A stretch of DNA of 54,990 nt from Lindgomyces ingoldianus (GCF_010093535.1 NW_022985177.1:1082689-1137678); one strand, 5' to 3'; counted from the first letter of the stretch, positions 1 to 12,179 are shown. Numbers and translations are program-made. Notes: generated by a model not told the origin, from the letters alone.

Positions 1-523
1 GTAGGGGCTAATCTAGTAGGGTGTACAGTCCTACGTACAGGCTATTAGGCTAATAAAGGAGGATAGGGAGACTAGATTATAGTTTACCTTTAATGTAGCA
101 GTAAAAAAGCTAGGTTAAACAGTTCTTTTAAACAAAGTTAAAAGTATATATAGTATAAGATATATAAATAGTATTATAGCTCTTTATAAAGCTAAATGCT
201 ACTTAGTTTATGTAAAAAATAAACTAAACATTAAACACACTTTTTAAAGGTTGTTTAATATAGAAACTATATACATATGCTAGAGTGCTAAGGGGAGTTA
301 GAGGAGTTTATAGAAGCTTACTAAGAAAAGCTCCTTAAGCTCTTTTAAGCTCCCTTTAATACGCAGCTTGTTTCTCTACTAGACAACGCATTCCTCTGTG
401 ACTGCTAGTAGGTGCGCTGCTTCCATGCCCTCTAGTTAGTCTGTAAGCGAGCCCTGTCCCAACCTAGTTAGATTGTGGAGCACTGCTGGTGGGGTTACGC
501 TAGTCTAACTGTAGACTGTAACA
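1..523 (-). mobile_element. LTR of Gypsy family A, cut by window start
   Basis: This matches the LTRs of the full element at 19990-27670 and the solo LTR at 43611-44197, in the same orientation as the latter. It ends at 521-523 with the ...GTAACA terminus. It is heavily AT-shifted relative to the 43611 copy, consistent with RIP. Whether it is a solo LTR or one end of an element beyond the window cannot be told, since about 70 bases of the other end are missing. It lies against a palindromic-element arm starting at 524. Confidence 0.8.
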
Positions 524-612
524 ATATATTAGTGTAAAATAAGTAGTTTAGTAGAGTCTTAGTAAAAGTAAGCAACTTAGGTGTATAAGCAACTTGTCTA
601 TAGTGTATGTTA
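524..612. repeat. Right-end remnant of a palindromic TA element
   Basis: This is the last roughly 90 bases of the long-armed palindromic family (compare 41581-41669). It has the diagnostic string AGCAACTTAGGTGTATAAGC and a degraded terminus before TA at 611-614. The LTR ending at 523 appears to have interrupted it. Confidence 0.6.
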
Positions 613-843
613 TAATTAATATTAAAAATAAAAATTTTAAAGTATATAAATTGCTTACTAACTTTTATAGTTAAAGTATTAAAAAAGGTATTAAAAAATT
701 TGTAATAATTATATATTAGCTAGTATTATTATAATAAAAAATTACTAAGGTCTAAGTAGTAAAGCTACTATAGTTATAATATAAATTATATAAAAAAAGT
801 AAGTTAAAGTAAAACAAGCTTTAATAGTTTTAAAAAAGCTTAC

Positions 844-2113
844 ACTTTATAAGTTTACAAAAGTTTAAAGCACACAGTAATAAAAAAAAGCAAAGAAGTA
901 AGTGTAAGCTTAGGTAGGTAAGCTATTTTAAAAGCGCTGCAGACAGTGCAATTAGACTAGGTATAATATATAAATGTGTAACGTACTTTACAGGCAAGTT
1001 GCTTACACACCTAAGTTACTTACTTTTACTAAAACTCTACTAAACTACTCTTTTTACACTAATGCATTTCTAACAACACTACTTAAATATGCTAAAAAAA
1101 ATATTAGATATAGCTTATACTCTAAGCTTTTAAATAAAATATATAACTTTTTAAAAAATATGCTATAGCTATATATAAAGTTTTTTAAAAAATAATAAAT
1201 AACTATAGCACTAAATAACTTTTATAAGCTAATTCTATAGCTAACTTATAAAGGCTAAGTAATAATAAAAAGTAAGTAATTATTAAGACTATACTTAAGC
1301 TATATATATAAAAAAAATTTCTTTAAATAGTAGTTATAGCTAATATAGCTAATTTTTTACACACTAAGTATAATTTAGGCTATGTTAGCATAAACTAGCT
1401 TATAATAAAGCTTATTTTACTAAAGTTATATATATTATTATCTTAGATGCTATACTTAGCTTTAATATTTTTTTATAGTTATACTACACTTATATATTAC
1501 TTTAAGCTTTAAATAATACTTTCTAAACATACTAAGCTAGTTTATGCTAATATAGCCTAAATTATACTTAGCATGTAAAAAATTAGCTATATTAGCTATA
1601 AATACTATTTAAAAGAAAAATTTTTATGTATATAGCTTAAGTATAGTTTTAATAATTACTTACTTTTTATTATTACTTAGCTTTTATAAGTTAGCTATAA
1701 AATTAGCTTATAAAAGTTATTTAGTGCTATAGTTATTTATTATTTTTTAAGAGACTTTATATATAGCTATAGCATATTTTTTTAAAAGTTTTATATTTTA
1801 TTTAAAAGCTTAAAGTATAAGCTATATTTAATATTCTTTTAGCACATCTAAGTAGTGTTGTTAGAAATGCATTAGTATAAAAAAAGTAGTTTAGTAGGGT
1901 TTTAGTAAAAGTAAGTAACTTAAGTGTGTAAGCAACTTGCCTGTAAAGTACGTTAAGTAAGAAGTAGAAGTAGTCTCTAAATAATGCTCTAGGCTGTACT
2001 ATACTATATAGTGCTAGAACAGGTTGTTATACGCTATAATAGAGTGCGTTGTGATGTGGTCTTAGCAAAAGTAAGCAACTTGGGTGTGTGAGCACCTCGC
2101 CTGTGGGGTACGT
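844..2113. mobile_element. Unclassified repeat hosting palindromic copy 1
   Basis: The segments 844-980 and 1954-2113 are contiguous in the related, less mutated copy at 53700-54009; here they are split at a TA by the element 981-1953. The right end (about 2054-2113) carries the same terminus as the palindromic family (GTCTTAGCAAAAGTAAGCAA ... TACGT, then TA). The host is therefore probably a longer member of the same TIR family. No coding sequence is visible and the left boundary is not defined. Confidence 0.55.
981..1953. mobile_element. Long-armed palindromic element, copy 1
   Basis: A 973-bp element starting ACGTACTTTACAGGC and ending in its inverse complement, flanked by TA at 979-980 and 1954-1955. 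Almost the whole element is an inverted repeat: the left arm from 981 reappears inverted from 1953 leftwards, leaving a short central loop. It has no transposase, so it is non-autonomous. The TA duplication suggests mobilisation by a Tc1/mariner or pogo-type enzyme. It is strongly AT-shifted. Confidence 0.85.
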
Positions 2114-2140
2114 TATAATGTTAAAAATTAGCAAAATCTC

Positions 2141-2190
2141 GTGTGTGCGTGCGCTCGGCGAGACTGTGCGTCAGCTGATGAAATTTAGTA
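2141..2190 (-). repeat. Fot1/pogo-like terminal repeat motif, degraded
   Basis: The segment around GCGTCAGCTGATGAAATTT resembles the motifs at 28283-28327 and 54016-54059. At 28.3 kb the motif abuts a pogo-like transposase fragment, so this is likely the outer end of a related element whose interior was replaced by the repeat ending at 2113. It sits where composition changes from AT-rich repeat to gene island. Confidence 0.4.
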
Positions 2191-2622
2191 CGTCTCACGA
2201 CTTGCAGGACAATCCCCATCGATCCCTCCCTCCATCTCCATCCCGAATGTTATCCAAACACCTATCGTCCATCGCAAACTATCATGTTCTCCCAGTCCTG
2301 GCTTCGCGGAGAACCAATAAACAGTTGGTGTTCGCGCTACCATCCGGGTGTTCGGCGCAACACTCCACCGAGTCAATCTGCCCGTTGAATTTTCCCGGCT
2401 GATGGTCGGCCATTACCTAGTCGCAATTCCACCATTGTGGGCCTCATGTGCCTTTTTGTACCCCGCAGAAGCGATTTTAATCAACATTTCTAGTGATCTA
2501 CTATTGATATGCATGCAATTCGCCCATATCAATTTGTTACGTTCTAGGGCTCTTTGCGCAGGTACAAGTACTTTTGAAAGAAGCGAATCTCCCTGCATCA
2601 TTCATTCCACCCATCGTCCAAT

Positions 2623-5600
2623 ATGAAGGCGGGCATCTTACTGGGCTCTCTATTGCCCTTTCTTTCATCAATATCCCCTCAGTGGAGTGTTCAAGTTGAC
2701 GCCCAGTATACCTCCCCAACCAAATGGCCCCTTCATGACAACAGCTTGAACGAAGTCGTCCAATGGGATCACTATAGCTTCAAGATCAATGGTCAACGAC
2801 TTTTCGTTTTCTCTGGTGAACTACACTATTGGCGCATCCCAGTCCCTGAGGTCTGGGAAGATCTCCTCGAGAAGATTAAGGCGGCCGGTTTTACAGCATT
2901 CGCGTTCTACGGGCACTGGGGTTATCACAGCTGGAACAATCACACATTGGATTTCACCAATGGTGCCCACGATTTCACCCCACTATTCGAAATTGCGAAA
3001 AGGATCGGCCTGTATATCATTGTCAGGCCTGGTCCCTATGTTAATGCGGAATCAAACGCCGGGGGGTTTCCGCTGTGGTTGACAACCGGCGCGTATGGAG
3101 AGCTCCGCAATGACGATCCGAGATATGCAGCTGCATGGGACCCTTACTTTTCCAACTATTCCGCCATTACCAGCCAACATCTTGTGACCAATGGGGGAAA
3201 TGTCCTCGTGTACCAAATTGAGAATGAGTATGGTGAGCAGTGGAAAGGAGATCCTACGAAGAAAATTTCAAACCAACCAGCTGAAAGATATATGGCCGCG
3301 CTTGAGTCTACTGCTCGTGCGAATGGAGTGGACATTCCACTGATTCACAACGACCCAAATATGTACTCACGTAGTTGGTCAAAGGATTTCGCCCCTAATG
3401 CCACTGGAGATGTTGATGTTGCTGGCCTGGACAGCTACCCTTCTGTGAGTGGGATTTAAAATCTTTCGTTGCGGAGAGTGAATGTGCTAATTCTTGTGAG
3501 TAGTGCTGGAGTTGTAATCTGGATGAATGTACTGGAACAAACGGTGAATATGTCGCGTATCAGGTCATGAACTACTACGATCACTTCTTTGAAGCCTCTT
3601 CGACTCAACCGAACTTCTTCCCGGAGTTCCAGGGCGGTTCGTATAACCCCTGGGGTGGGCCCGAGGGTGGATGTCCAGGCGATATCGGGGCTGAATTCTC
3701 TAATCTGTAAGTCTGAAAGCCCTTCTGATTCGAGATGGAGGGCTCAAAGATTCCAGGTTCTATCGGAATCTCATATCTCAACGCGTAACGGCTGTGAGCT
3801 TGTACATGATGTATGGAGGCACTAATTGGGGTGCCCTGGCGGCCCCCGTAACCGCAACGAGCTACGATTACTCTGCTCCTATTAGCGAGGATCGATTCAT
3901 TGGATCTAAATTCTACGAAACGAAGAATCTAGCCATGTTCACCCGTGTTGCGAAGGATCTGACGGAAACGATTCGACTCGGTAATAGCACCAGCTACACA
4001 AACAATGTTGCTGTTATGGCCAGCGAGCTGCGCAACCCTACTACTAGCTCTGCATTCTACGTCACCATTCACTCATACTCGCCATCGTCTACTCGAGAGT
4101 CTTTCAAGCTCTATGTTAGCACTTCAATTGGAAATCTAACCATCCCCCAACGAGGTGGGTCAATTGTCTTGAACGGTCACCAGTCGAAAATTTTGGTAAC
4201 CGACTTCGCTCTGGGTCGACAGATACTCACATACTCCACTGCTGAAGTTCTTACCTACGTAATTGTTGATGGCCAGCCAATTGTCGTGCTCTGGGCTGGG
4301 AATGGGGAGTCAGTCGAATTTCACGCCAAAGGTGCCAAACGAGGTTCTGTTGTAACGAAGACCAATTCGAACGCCACATTTTACCAAGATGATCACGGCA
4401 TCATTGCTAGCCTGTCCCAAATCGCAGGCATGACAATGGTGAGCTTCGACAATGGCTTGACGGTGGTTGTGGCGGACAAGACCACGGGATATCAGTTTTG
4501 GGCGCCAAACTTATCCAATGACCCCTTTGCTTCAGTGTATAAATCAGGTACGAGTCAGAACCCCTAGTCAGTTAGGAACTGTTAACAAGTTATAGTCCTT
4601 GTGCAAGGGCCGTATCTCGTCCGCGGTGTAAGCCTCGAAGGCAAGGTTCTGGCAATCAAAGGTGATGTCGCGAATACCACGGCTATCGAGGTCTTCGCAT
4701 CTCAAAGCATTAACTCATTATCATGGAACGGCATGAAGCTGCGTACAACTCGAACGGCATATGGAACCCTAAAAGCGCAAATTCCTAGTGTCAGCCAAAC
4801 AATCCATCTACCCAAACTCGGCCCTTGGAAGGTACATGACACGCTCCCCGAAAGGTCTTTAAACTATGACGATGATGGAATTGCCTGGGTAGAAGCAAAT
4901 CATCTCACTACACCTAATCCTACGAAGCCGGATACATTGCCGGTGCTCTATGTTGACGATTATGGCTTTCATAATAGCTTCCACTTATTTCGCGGCTACT
5001 TCAATGGTCCCGCAACAGGAGTCAACCTCGCGGTTCAGGGCGGAATGGCCTTCGGTTGGAGCGCTTGGCTAAATGGAGATTTCCTGGGCTCCTACCTCGG
5101 GAGCTCCTCCATCGGATCTGGAAATCTAACACTTTCCTTCGGGAACGCCACGGTGCATGCCAATGGCACTAATGTCATCCTTGTTGCACAAGACAACATG
5201 GGCCATGACCTCCGCGCGGCAGCGACGCAACCGCGTGGGATTCTAGGTGCAAGCCTTCGAGGTGGGGCGTCGTTTAGCAAGTGGAAGATCGCTGGTACTG
5301 CCGGGGGAGATGATGTCCAGCTCGATCCGGTGCGAGGCCCACTAGCCGAAGGTGGACTCACCGCGGAAAGACTTGGCTGGCACCTTCCGGGGTTTAGCGA
5401 CTCCGAATGGAATTCCAGCTCTCCTTCGGAAGGGTTCAAGGGCCCAGGCATTCAATTTTATCGTACAGTACTTCCCTTGGATATCCCGAAGGGCCTGGAT
5501 GTTTCCATTGCGTTCGTGCTAGGCGCCTTGGGTTCGAAGAAAGTGCGTGCTCAGCTCTTCGTCAACGGGTACCAATATGCGCGATTCAATCCATGGGTTG

Positions 5601-5812
5601 GGAAAGAAACCAGGTTCCCTGTTCCACCGGGAGTCCTGAACTATGCTGGTGATAATACAATTGGTTTGAGTGTGTGGGCGCAATCCGAAGAGGGGGCACA
5701 AATCACTGTGAATTGGGAGACCCAGTATGTGGTTGGTAGCAGCTGGGATGCTCGATTTGATTCAGAACATCTGAGGCCAGGGTGGTCAAAAGAGAGGCTG
5801 GCATATGCATAA
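2623..5812 (+). CDS. lacA: Secreted beta-galactosidase, GH35
   Basis: Beta-galactosidase removing terminal galactose from plant polysaccharides or lactose outside the cell. Predicted exons 2623-3444, 3504-3706, 3757-4547 and 4596-5812 (introns 59, 50 and 48 bp, all GT-AG) join in frame to 1010 codons, the usual size for fungal LacA-type enzymes. A signal peptide is visible at residues 1-27. The acid/base Glu is at about 200 in [10 protein letters not shown] and the nucleophile Glu at about 315 in [19 protein letters not shown]. Other GH35 blocks are [20 protein letters not shown] (about 64-83) and MYGGTNWG at the start of exon 3; the rest fits the usual beta domains. The start is the first ATG before the signal peptide. 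The gene begins about 500 bases inside the AT-rich border yet looks intact. The symbol follows fungal usage; the orthologue was not checked. Confidence 0.93.
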
Positions 5813-6117
5813 AGCACAGGCAGTCGACAGGTATCAACAAACCTATCATGATTCTGCTCCGTGTTATGTAATAATATATGCAATATAAATAAATGGTATT
5901 GGAAAAATGGCGGCTCCGCTACGCCCACAGAGAATAGAGAACGTGCAAACTAATCGCAATTTGTCTGTCGTTCCTATCCCGTTTTGGCCTGCTCCCCACT
6001 TAGTTTTGATCTCATGCCGGCAAATGCCACAAACCCACCTTTCAACGTCCAACTACGATTGGGATATAGATTTTGAGCAAGGCTCATTCAAAGCTCCATC
6101 TAATGTAGTCACTCGCC

Positions 6118-6520
6118 CTATGCCTTAAATTGCTTACTCTTAGCGCCAGCCTTCGCAAGGAAACTCTCCGCCTCCGGCTTCGCAACACCTGTCGACCTCA
6201 ACGCCTTCCCCTTCGCATCAACCGCCTCAGCGACAACATGCATCACCGACTTATTCGGTAACTCTAGTCTTGTCTCAAAGCTTGTGCGTTCAGCCTAGCC
6301 CAGATAGCCTCTGGCCCCAAACCCGCCAGTGATAGCATACAGCCGCCAAATCTTGGTCTCAGTATCCCCATTCCAAGACACATAAATCGCAGTCCCCTCC
6401 TCATTCTCAAGCGCCACAATAGCCGGATCTTCGTTAGGAACACTAGTCCAATCATACCTGAACCCGCGATAATTCTCAATACCGAGAACAAGATATCCGG
6501 AGTCTCGTCAAAGGCTCGAT
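6118..6520 (-). pseudogene. 3' remnant of arylsulfotransferase-like gene
   Basis: Only the C-terminal part of a fungal arylsulfotransferase (ASST)-family protein is recognisable. Read on the minus strand, a segment with ENYRGFRYDW and AIYVSWNGDTETKIWRLYA matches the family pattern in which a Trp-Asn-Gly block precedes the last strands. After a stop and a frame change it continues with ERTSFETRLELPNK and VVAEAVDAKGKALRSTGV to a stop at 6118. No N-terminal part is seen upstream. At least one frameshift separates the two pieces. Recognition rests on these motifs only. It lies tail to tail with the beta-galactosidase. Confidence 0.6.
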
Positions 6521-6639
6521 TGGTGCATTCTGATGGCATCCGGTATTCCTTTGCTGCATCCGTCGCAATTGCTGCGATTGGAATTCTTGCTAGCTTGTTT
6601 GCCTACAACGTAGGTTTACGTAGTACCCGCTAATTCGGT

Positions 6640-7990
6640 GGACCTGTTATTACTTTGGCCTAGGGGAAATTGGACGCAAGGTGTGGTGATTTCTGGGTGG
6701 GGTTTTTTTGTGTATTGTTCATTCTCTAGGACATATTCGCATTCACCGGGGAACATTCAGACTGTAGGTTAGATGCGTTTAGGCATTTCTAGAATCAGAG
6801 TACGTCGGCAAGATGCAAACCTCTGTCCTAAAACGCGCCTGATAGATTCCAAGCTAAGTGATAGGAAGTCGGGGATTCTCGTTAGTAATTCCAAGGACTT
6901 ATCAAGGTCACCCGCATATACACAAAACCTGTCCAATAATATGGCAAATAAAGACCAATATTTCCTCGGAACTAAGACCCACCTTTCCTCATCGCGAGAA
7001 AGGCGACGTCTCTTAGCTATCTCAAGCAGCGAGAACCCACAGTACCAAACACCCTTCCATAAAAGGCTGATTACGATCGCCGAACAGGTAAGCTAGCAAG
7101 AGACCTTAGTGGAATACATACCGGATTACGTTCATTTAGTTTTCAAAAACTTGACTCTAGTTATGTGACAGAACGATAGCTATCGCGAATTCTAGTACCC
7201 ACCGTTATGGTCGACCATTCCTTCATCTGCAATAGTGGGAGATGGTGAGCCATGGGACGGGTATGCATCAGGATCACAGGAGCGCATGAATATCAAAGCA
7301 CTTTTTTTTTTTTGAATCGTTTACCTACCCTTCGTGAAATTGACTAGATTATATATCGAATCATTGACCGTATCCACTCGGACCGAAAAGAAGCGCGTCG
7401 AAGCGCGGATTTCCGCCTCCACCTCACCCTCCGTCCGCATCCTCGACGTTTATGACATCCAACTATCTTCCCGCTAGTACGACCCCGTCTCGTCTCACGC
7501 ATTCTCGGACCTTGTGCGCTGCTCGCCTAATATAAAGGTAGAGACAGATTCAACCCGATGCTGAACTCGCCGCTCCAGGGCGAACCTCTCCATAGCAGGT
7601 AACCCCCAGTGATGAAATCAACACGCCTTCCTAGTGCTTTGATTTGAAACAACTCTTTCGATAATGGAGTCCGATGAGTGAAAGCCGGATTCATAGTTGG
7701 GCTAGCGTATTATGCTTTGCGTATTGGCCGTGCTCTTGAGATTTGACCTGGTGAAATGGAACGTCGATCTCGCGATTTCTGATAACGTGGTGAGGTATCG
7801 CCGACCTCGAGAAATTAGGAATCGACTGACGAGATATCAGCCCGATGACATCGAAGTCAACGCCAAGTAGACTCTCTACTCGCATGAACAGTGGCCAATT
7901 CTAGCTCTTCCCCAGTGACTATAGCACTGGCAAAGCCATATTCCTCATTTGCTTCCTTGCTGTGGGGCTCTTCTAGAGGTCTTGTCAGCA
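6640..7990. other. Gene-free stretch with unrecognised remnants
   Basis: No intact gene is visible. A + strand segment around 7340-7560 reads as protein-like sequence (EARISASTSPSVRILDVYDI, one TAG, then DPVSSHAFSDLVRC) but could not be assigned. Open frames at 6773-7096 (+) and 7691-7885 (-) have no recognisable motifs and unlikely composition. Confidence 0.4.
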
Positions 7991-8007
7991 AGAAGGCCAG
8001 CTGATTC

Positions 8008-9183
8008 ATGCACATACCTGCAACGACCAACCTCTGGGGGGCTCTGTGTACTTTCCTGGCCGCGATATCAGGTAGGACTAGCTTCTGCGCCCTGGTTTCA
8101 GCGATCGGCTTCGCCCAAAGCGGCTATACCCCTGAAACGGCCCCACACATGTCCTTTTTTTTCAAGATGAATGATCTCCGAGTTCGCCTATCTATATTCT
8201 AGACTGTTATCCCATTTTAGGTGCAGTTGTCGGCTGCATCTCTTGGCTTGTCATGCCGGTATTAGTCACCGAAGGTGCCCTTGCATTCAAGCGTCCAGAC
8301 GACAGGAACAAGTGGTAGACTCAGGAAATAAAGTCTCTTTAATTTTATTGTTCGAGCACCTAAATGAAGGTGGTATGATAACTGTCAGGTCATCAGCCTT
8401 AAAGTTATATTAAAGATCTTACAAAGGCTGACCTCCGGCTGGTATATCCAGCAAGGAGATTTCCAAGTTTTTCCTGGCACGGATTTGGGCGATTAATCGA
8501 TGCATGGCGTTGGGAATCGCCGCCTACATTCTTTCCAGCCAATCTCCACATATCGCTCTCTCATCTTGGGCAGTCTCAGTTACTGCTTTTGGAGCTAGCA
8601 CGCTCGCAATCCTGGGCTATATTATTTTCGCATTCAACACCGTGTTTTTGGGTTGGCTTTCTGAGAAACTTAACGAACATTCACTCGTCGCACCTCTCAG
8701 CCAAGCTAGGATCTTACCGCTCTTAACCGTCTTGGTTTCTATCCTGGAGAACGCTAGTCCGTGGGTCCGGTATATCATGTTCGCGGACATGAACGGGATC
8801 TTGTGCGCGCATTCCATCCCGATCGGCACGGCATCGAAGGACTCAAAGCCGGTTGGTGCAAGATCGGTAAGCGCAGCTGTTTACACCACATACTACCAAG
8901 TTGGGAGTATCATTGCTGCCAACGACTATCGCGAAGGGACAAGCTGTACTGGGAGTAAACTATGCTCAGTAGGAACTTTAGCCCCGGGCCATCCCAGACT
9001 ACACCAGCAACAGGGCGTTGGTGGGATTGTGCTCAGCTAATATCGCGCTCTCAATTGGAATCAAGATCTTGTACACCTGGGGCGACAAGGCCAAGGCTAG
9101 AGCTCTGCGGGATCTCCCTAAGGGCGAGAGAGAGAGGGTGGTGGACACTCGATTCGCTACTAAGCCTATATGTTGCAGATTGA
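8008..9183 (+). pseudogene. Broken MFS permease, allantoate-permease (ACS) type
   Basis: Frames of a plasma-membrane anion:cation symporter of the Dal5-like branch of the major facilitator superfamily. An N-terminal fragment near 8008-8100 reads TTNLWGALCTFLAAISG, typical of the TM3-TM4 region. The frame 8504-8980 carries NTVFLGWLSEKLNEHSLV and ARSVSAAVYTTYYQVGSIIA, matching late TM segments. A shifted frame near 9000-9150 gives NRALVGLCSANIALSIGIKI and then the polar tail. Several frameshifts and stops (around 8100-8500 and near 8960) and missing helices make it non-functional. Substrate cannot be told; allantoate, ureidosuccinate or vitamin-like anions are typical of the family. Confidence 0.7.
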
Positions 9184-9476
9184 CTCTTTAGTTATTCGTT
9201 ACTAATATTGTAGCCGGATAGGCGATGGGCTGGAAGTGTACATGATAATTCACCACGACCTTACCCACCCCCACCCGCATGTCCAAGTACGTACGCTGCT
9301 GAAATTATCCTAGAGAGTACTGCATAATATCACATCACGTCCAACATTACGAGGGTGTGGTCTACCTATTAGATCTCTTGCTGGAACTAGGGAGAACGCC
9401 CACGGGAGGCCAACCGCTGCCCTAAATTATCCACTTCTTATGCTCCACGTTAGGTAACAAGTTGTTGTTGTGGTAT

Positions 9477-10559
9477 CTATGTCAGAAAAAGCAGTATAGC
9501 GAGGGCAACGGGCGGTATAGCAGATGCAGCCCCAAGTCGGGTACCCTCAGACATTGAACTAGGGGGGATAGCAGTCGTCATTACGACGGAAGCGGGTCCT
9601 GGGGTTATTGCAGTGGTGGGTCGCGAAGGGATTTCGCTACTTGTGCGAATACTAGAGCGGCCGCGGGATTGCGCGGTGTCTGTGGTCGTCGTTTCCTCCG
9701 TTGCCGTATCAGAAAATGGAATGGAGGTGGATTTCATCCATCTCCACTCCCAACCACATCCATCACCGCCCCCATAGTATGGATTTTCGGTTACAACGCC
9801 AGAACATCCGGCCACGCACTCGCAATAGTCCTGGTTCGTCCAGCCTAGCCCAGTTGACGTCGCAAACCACCGCTCCTTGCATTTTCGATTGCATTGCATA
9901 GCAGAACACGGTATCGCATCCCAAATTGATTCGGGACCCATTTGCTCTTGCGGTGACCATGCCTTGACATCGCTGCCATCTAGCTCAAAGTGTTCCGACC
10001 AGCCAAGACCGGCTGGTAGGAACGTGTCGTTGGTTGTGTGCATTTGGACTTGATATGTATTCCCGTCTGGCCCTGCATCTTTTGGTATGATTACGTTTGC
10101 CGACGTTACATTAAGGGGTATGTGGTCGCTAAGAAAACCTAGTGCGCACAATTTCATTAGCATTTCTCGATTATAACCAGGCCAAGCCACTACCTAGTAG
10201 CGCCTGTACCTCCCTAGATACCATGACTGCCCTAGAGGCTCCACATCAATACATCTGTCTTCCGCTGCACCATCACCCAAGCCCAGGGAGGGGAGAGGAA
10301 AAGCATCAAACTTGCAAATTGGGTACAAGTGCCCGTACTCTTTGTCATCTCCAAGATACAGGCGCCAATTCTTCCAAGGTCTGTACGCTGGGCCAGGCTG
10401 GCTAAAGTCGAAGATGATGGACACGGGAAACTCGACGCCGGCCGTAATGGTCGCCGGGATGATGATGCTGTCCTCAGCGAGCACAGTGAGGACACGAAAC
10501 GCGAGGAATAGAAGGCGCAACATAGCAATACAGGATGGGGGAAAGAAGGTGGGTAACAC
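9477..10559 (-). CDS. GPI-anchored secreted wall protein, fungal family
   Basis: Extracellular protein of unknown biochemical role with the layout of Pezizomycotina GPI proteins. Exon 1 runs 10559 (or Met 13 at 10523) to 10210, exon 2 10128-9477. The 81-bp intron starts GTACAG and ends TTAG, joining WYLGS to DHIPLNVTSA in frame: 333 aa, or 321 from the second Met, which directly precedes a good signal peptide (MLRLLFLAFRVLTVLAEDS). The mature N-terminus IIIPATITAGVEFPVSI and the later PKDAGPDGNTYQVQ resemble a beta-sandwich module common in this family. A Cys-rich block follows (CSAMQCNRKCKERWF ... CECVAGCSG ... CGWEWRW), then a Ser/Thr-rich stalk and a hydrophobic tail (AIPPVALAILLFLT) expected to direct a GPI anchor. 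Confidence 0.75.
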
Positions 10560-11025
10560 CTCAGGGCCTCTCGCGATAAGGAAACATCACAGTGAAGCAG
10601 GCTCCGAGAAGTGTTGTAAATTACTGCCAAGGAATCCTTCGCCGTATTTGAAATGAGGAGAATACTATCTCATATATAAGAAACAGCTTTAAATGAGGCT
10701 GGATGGGAGCTTAGACGGAAGGACATTATGAGGAAGTAGGAACGCTAGATATGCCGGGTTATTCTATGGGTGTCGAATTGAGGCGATGAAGCCGTCTGCA
10801 CCATGGCTGACTTCGGCAAACGCGTTATCACGTGATCATTTCTTATCGATAACATATCTTGCCTCGACGTACCTTCTGTTCATCAGTTTGCTCTGATCTA
10901 GCTAGTCCAGTCCGCCCCAACCATAGCTCGTACATCTCCCCGTGCACTGCTAGCTTCCTCGGGTCACTCTTGCCATTATAGATTACGTATTAGTCTCCCT
11001 GTGTTCCTGGGCCATTACGACTCCT
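10560..11025. other. Intergenic spacer
   Basis: Spacer upstream of the GPI protein gene and downstream of the membrane protein gene, both minus-strand. It should hold the GPI gene promoter; no specific site could be supported. Confidence 0.4.
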
Positions 11026-11833
11026 TCAGGATGGCATCTGCATGTCTCTTTCAGATAGCCCAGGGGCCTGTTCGCTCAGGTCCGGGATATGTCCGTCAGC
11101 CGTCTTCTGTGCTTTAGAACTCAGCTTAGTTACTGGCACAAGCGGGACATTCCCAGTTCCGCCTCCTATCGACGGTGTACGCCCTTGACAGATGTTCCTT
11201 TGGTGATCTCGCTGGTTGTAAAAGTTCGCCGATGCACCAGCAACAGGCGTCAGACGACTACTTGGCGCAGCGCTTCCACGTCTGCAGCAATCGACGCACT
11301 CCCAGATCAAAAGAACGAATCGCCAGCACCTGCCTGATCAGAAAGTGTAACCTTCAACCCTGTCTCGAGACTTACAGCACACAAACGAAGAGCCAAAGCG
11401 CAGTGAACTTTGGTTTCTCGTAAGAATGGAGTTTCATACCATCCGGGTCGTCTGCACGGTCGAAATCGTCAAATAGGAACTCAATACCTCCGTAGATGCC
11501 TATCCCAAGAAGGATAACGTTTCCGAAGCAGAGGCATATTGGCTCAGTCCGTGGTATCCGTCGACTTGCATCCAAGAGGCCGGCGATTTCAGCGACGTCG
11601 AGTACAATTGCAAAAGGAGCCTGCATGGACTCAGTAATGTTTCTTTCCATCTTTACCGCAAATGTACATACCACAGAAAAGGCGCCATTGAACGTTTTAC
11701 CCCACTGTATGCTCAATTTTGCTACGTATGAAAGCAGCGTGATACTCGTTGCGAGCGCGGCTACTCGCAATACGACCTGAATGATAGCTAGTATTTTTGG
11801 TACTCTAGATCGCGCCATTGCCGTCGTAAGCAA
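11026..11833 (-). CDS. Multi-pass membrane protein, unknown function
   Basis: Predicted exons 11833-11376 and 11329-11026. The 46-bp intron (GTAAGT ... GGCAG) joins LWLFVCVL to CWRFVLLIWECVDCC in frame, giving 253 aa; Met 6 (MARSRVPK) is an alternative start. Hydrophobic segments are VPKILAIIQVVLRVAALATS (about 10-30), a weaker one around FAIVLDVAEIAGLL (about 75-90), CLCFGNVILLGIGIYGGIEF (about 105-125) and the splice-spanning TALWLFVCVLCWRFVLLI (about 145-165). That suggests three or four helices, then a polar cytosolic tail of about 90 residues. The pattern resembles small fungal MARVEL-like or four-helix proteins but no family signature was recognised. Confidence 0.6.
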
Positions 11834-12179
11834 CAGTCGAACATTTCAAGCCTCGCTTTTCGTGGGAGTGAAGCCCGATATATCGGCATACACCTCAACG
11901 AGGCGCAGCTCCATCCAATAGGTTGAATACGAGCTCGATCTAACGTCCCTCGGAAACTGACTGATTCGACCTGGGTTACCGGACCCGTTATCAATTGGGA
12001 TACTTTGATCTGCTGCAAGGTTTCGTGTCTTCGGAAGGGCGGGCTAAGATTAAAACACATCCTAGATTATACAGGCAGAGAGTTGTTTCCCTCTACTTCC
12101 AGATTGTGCGAGATGTATCAACCACACAACTACATGATACGGCAATGCACAAATGAAATCAATTTGGTATCTGGTGTAT

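Noticed and set aside
974..1168. Small + strand ORF of 64 codons
   Set aside because: It is the arm of a palindromic element; low-complexity translation, no homologous logic.
6530..6632. Membrane-helix-like + strand tail (ASVAIAAIGILASLFAYNV)
   Set aside because: Possible last helix of a lost transporter, but only about 30 codons remain and nothing upstream in frame supports it.
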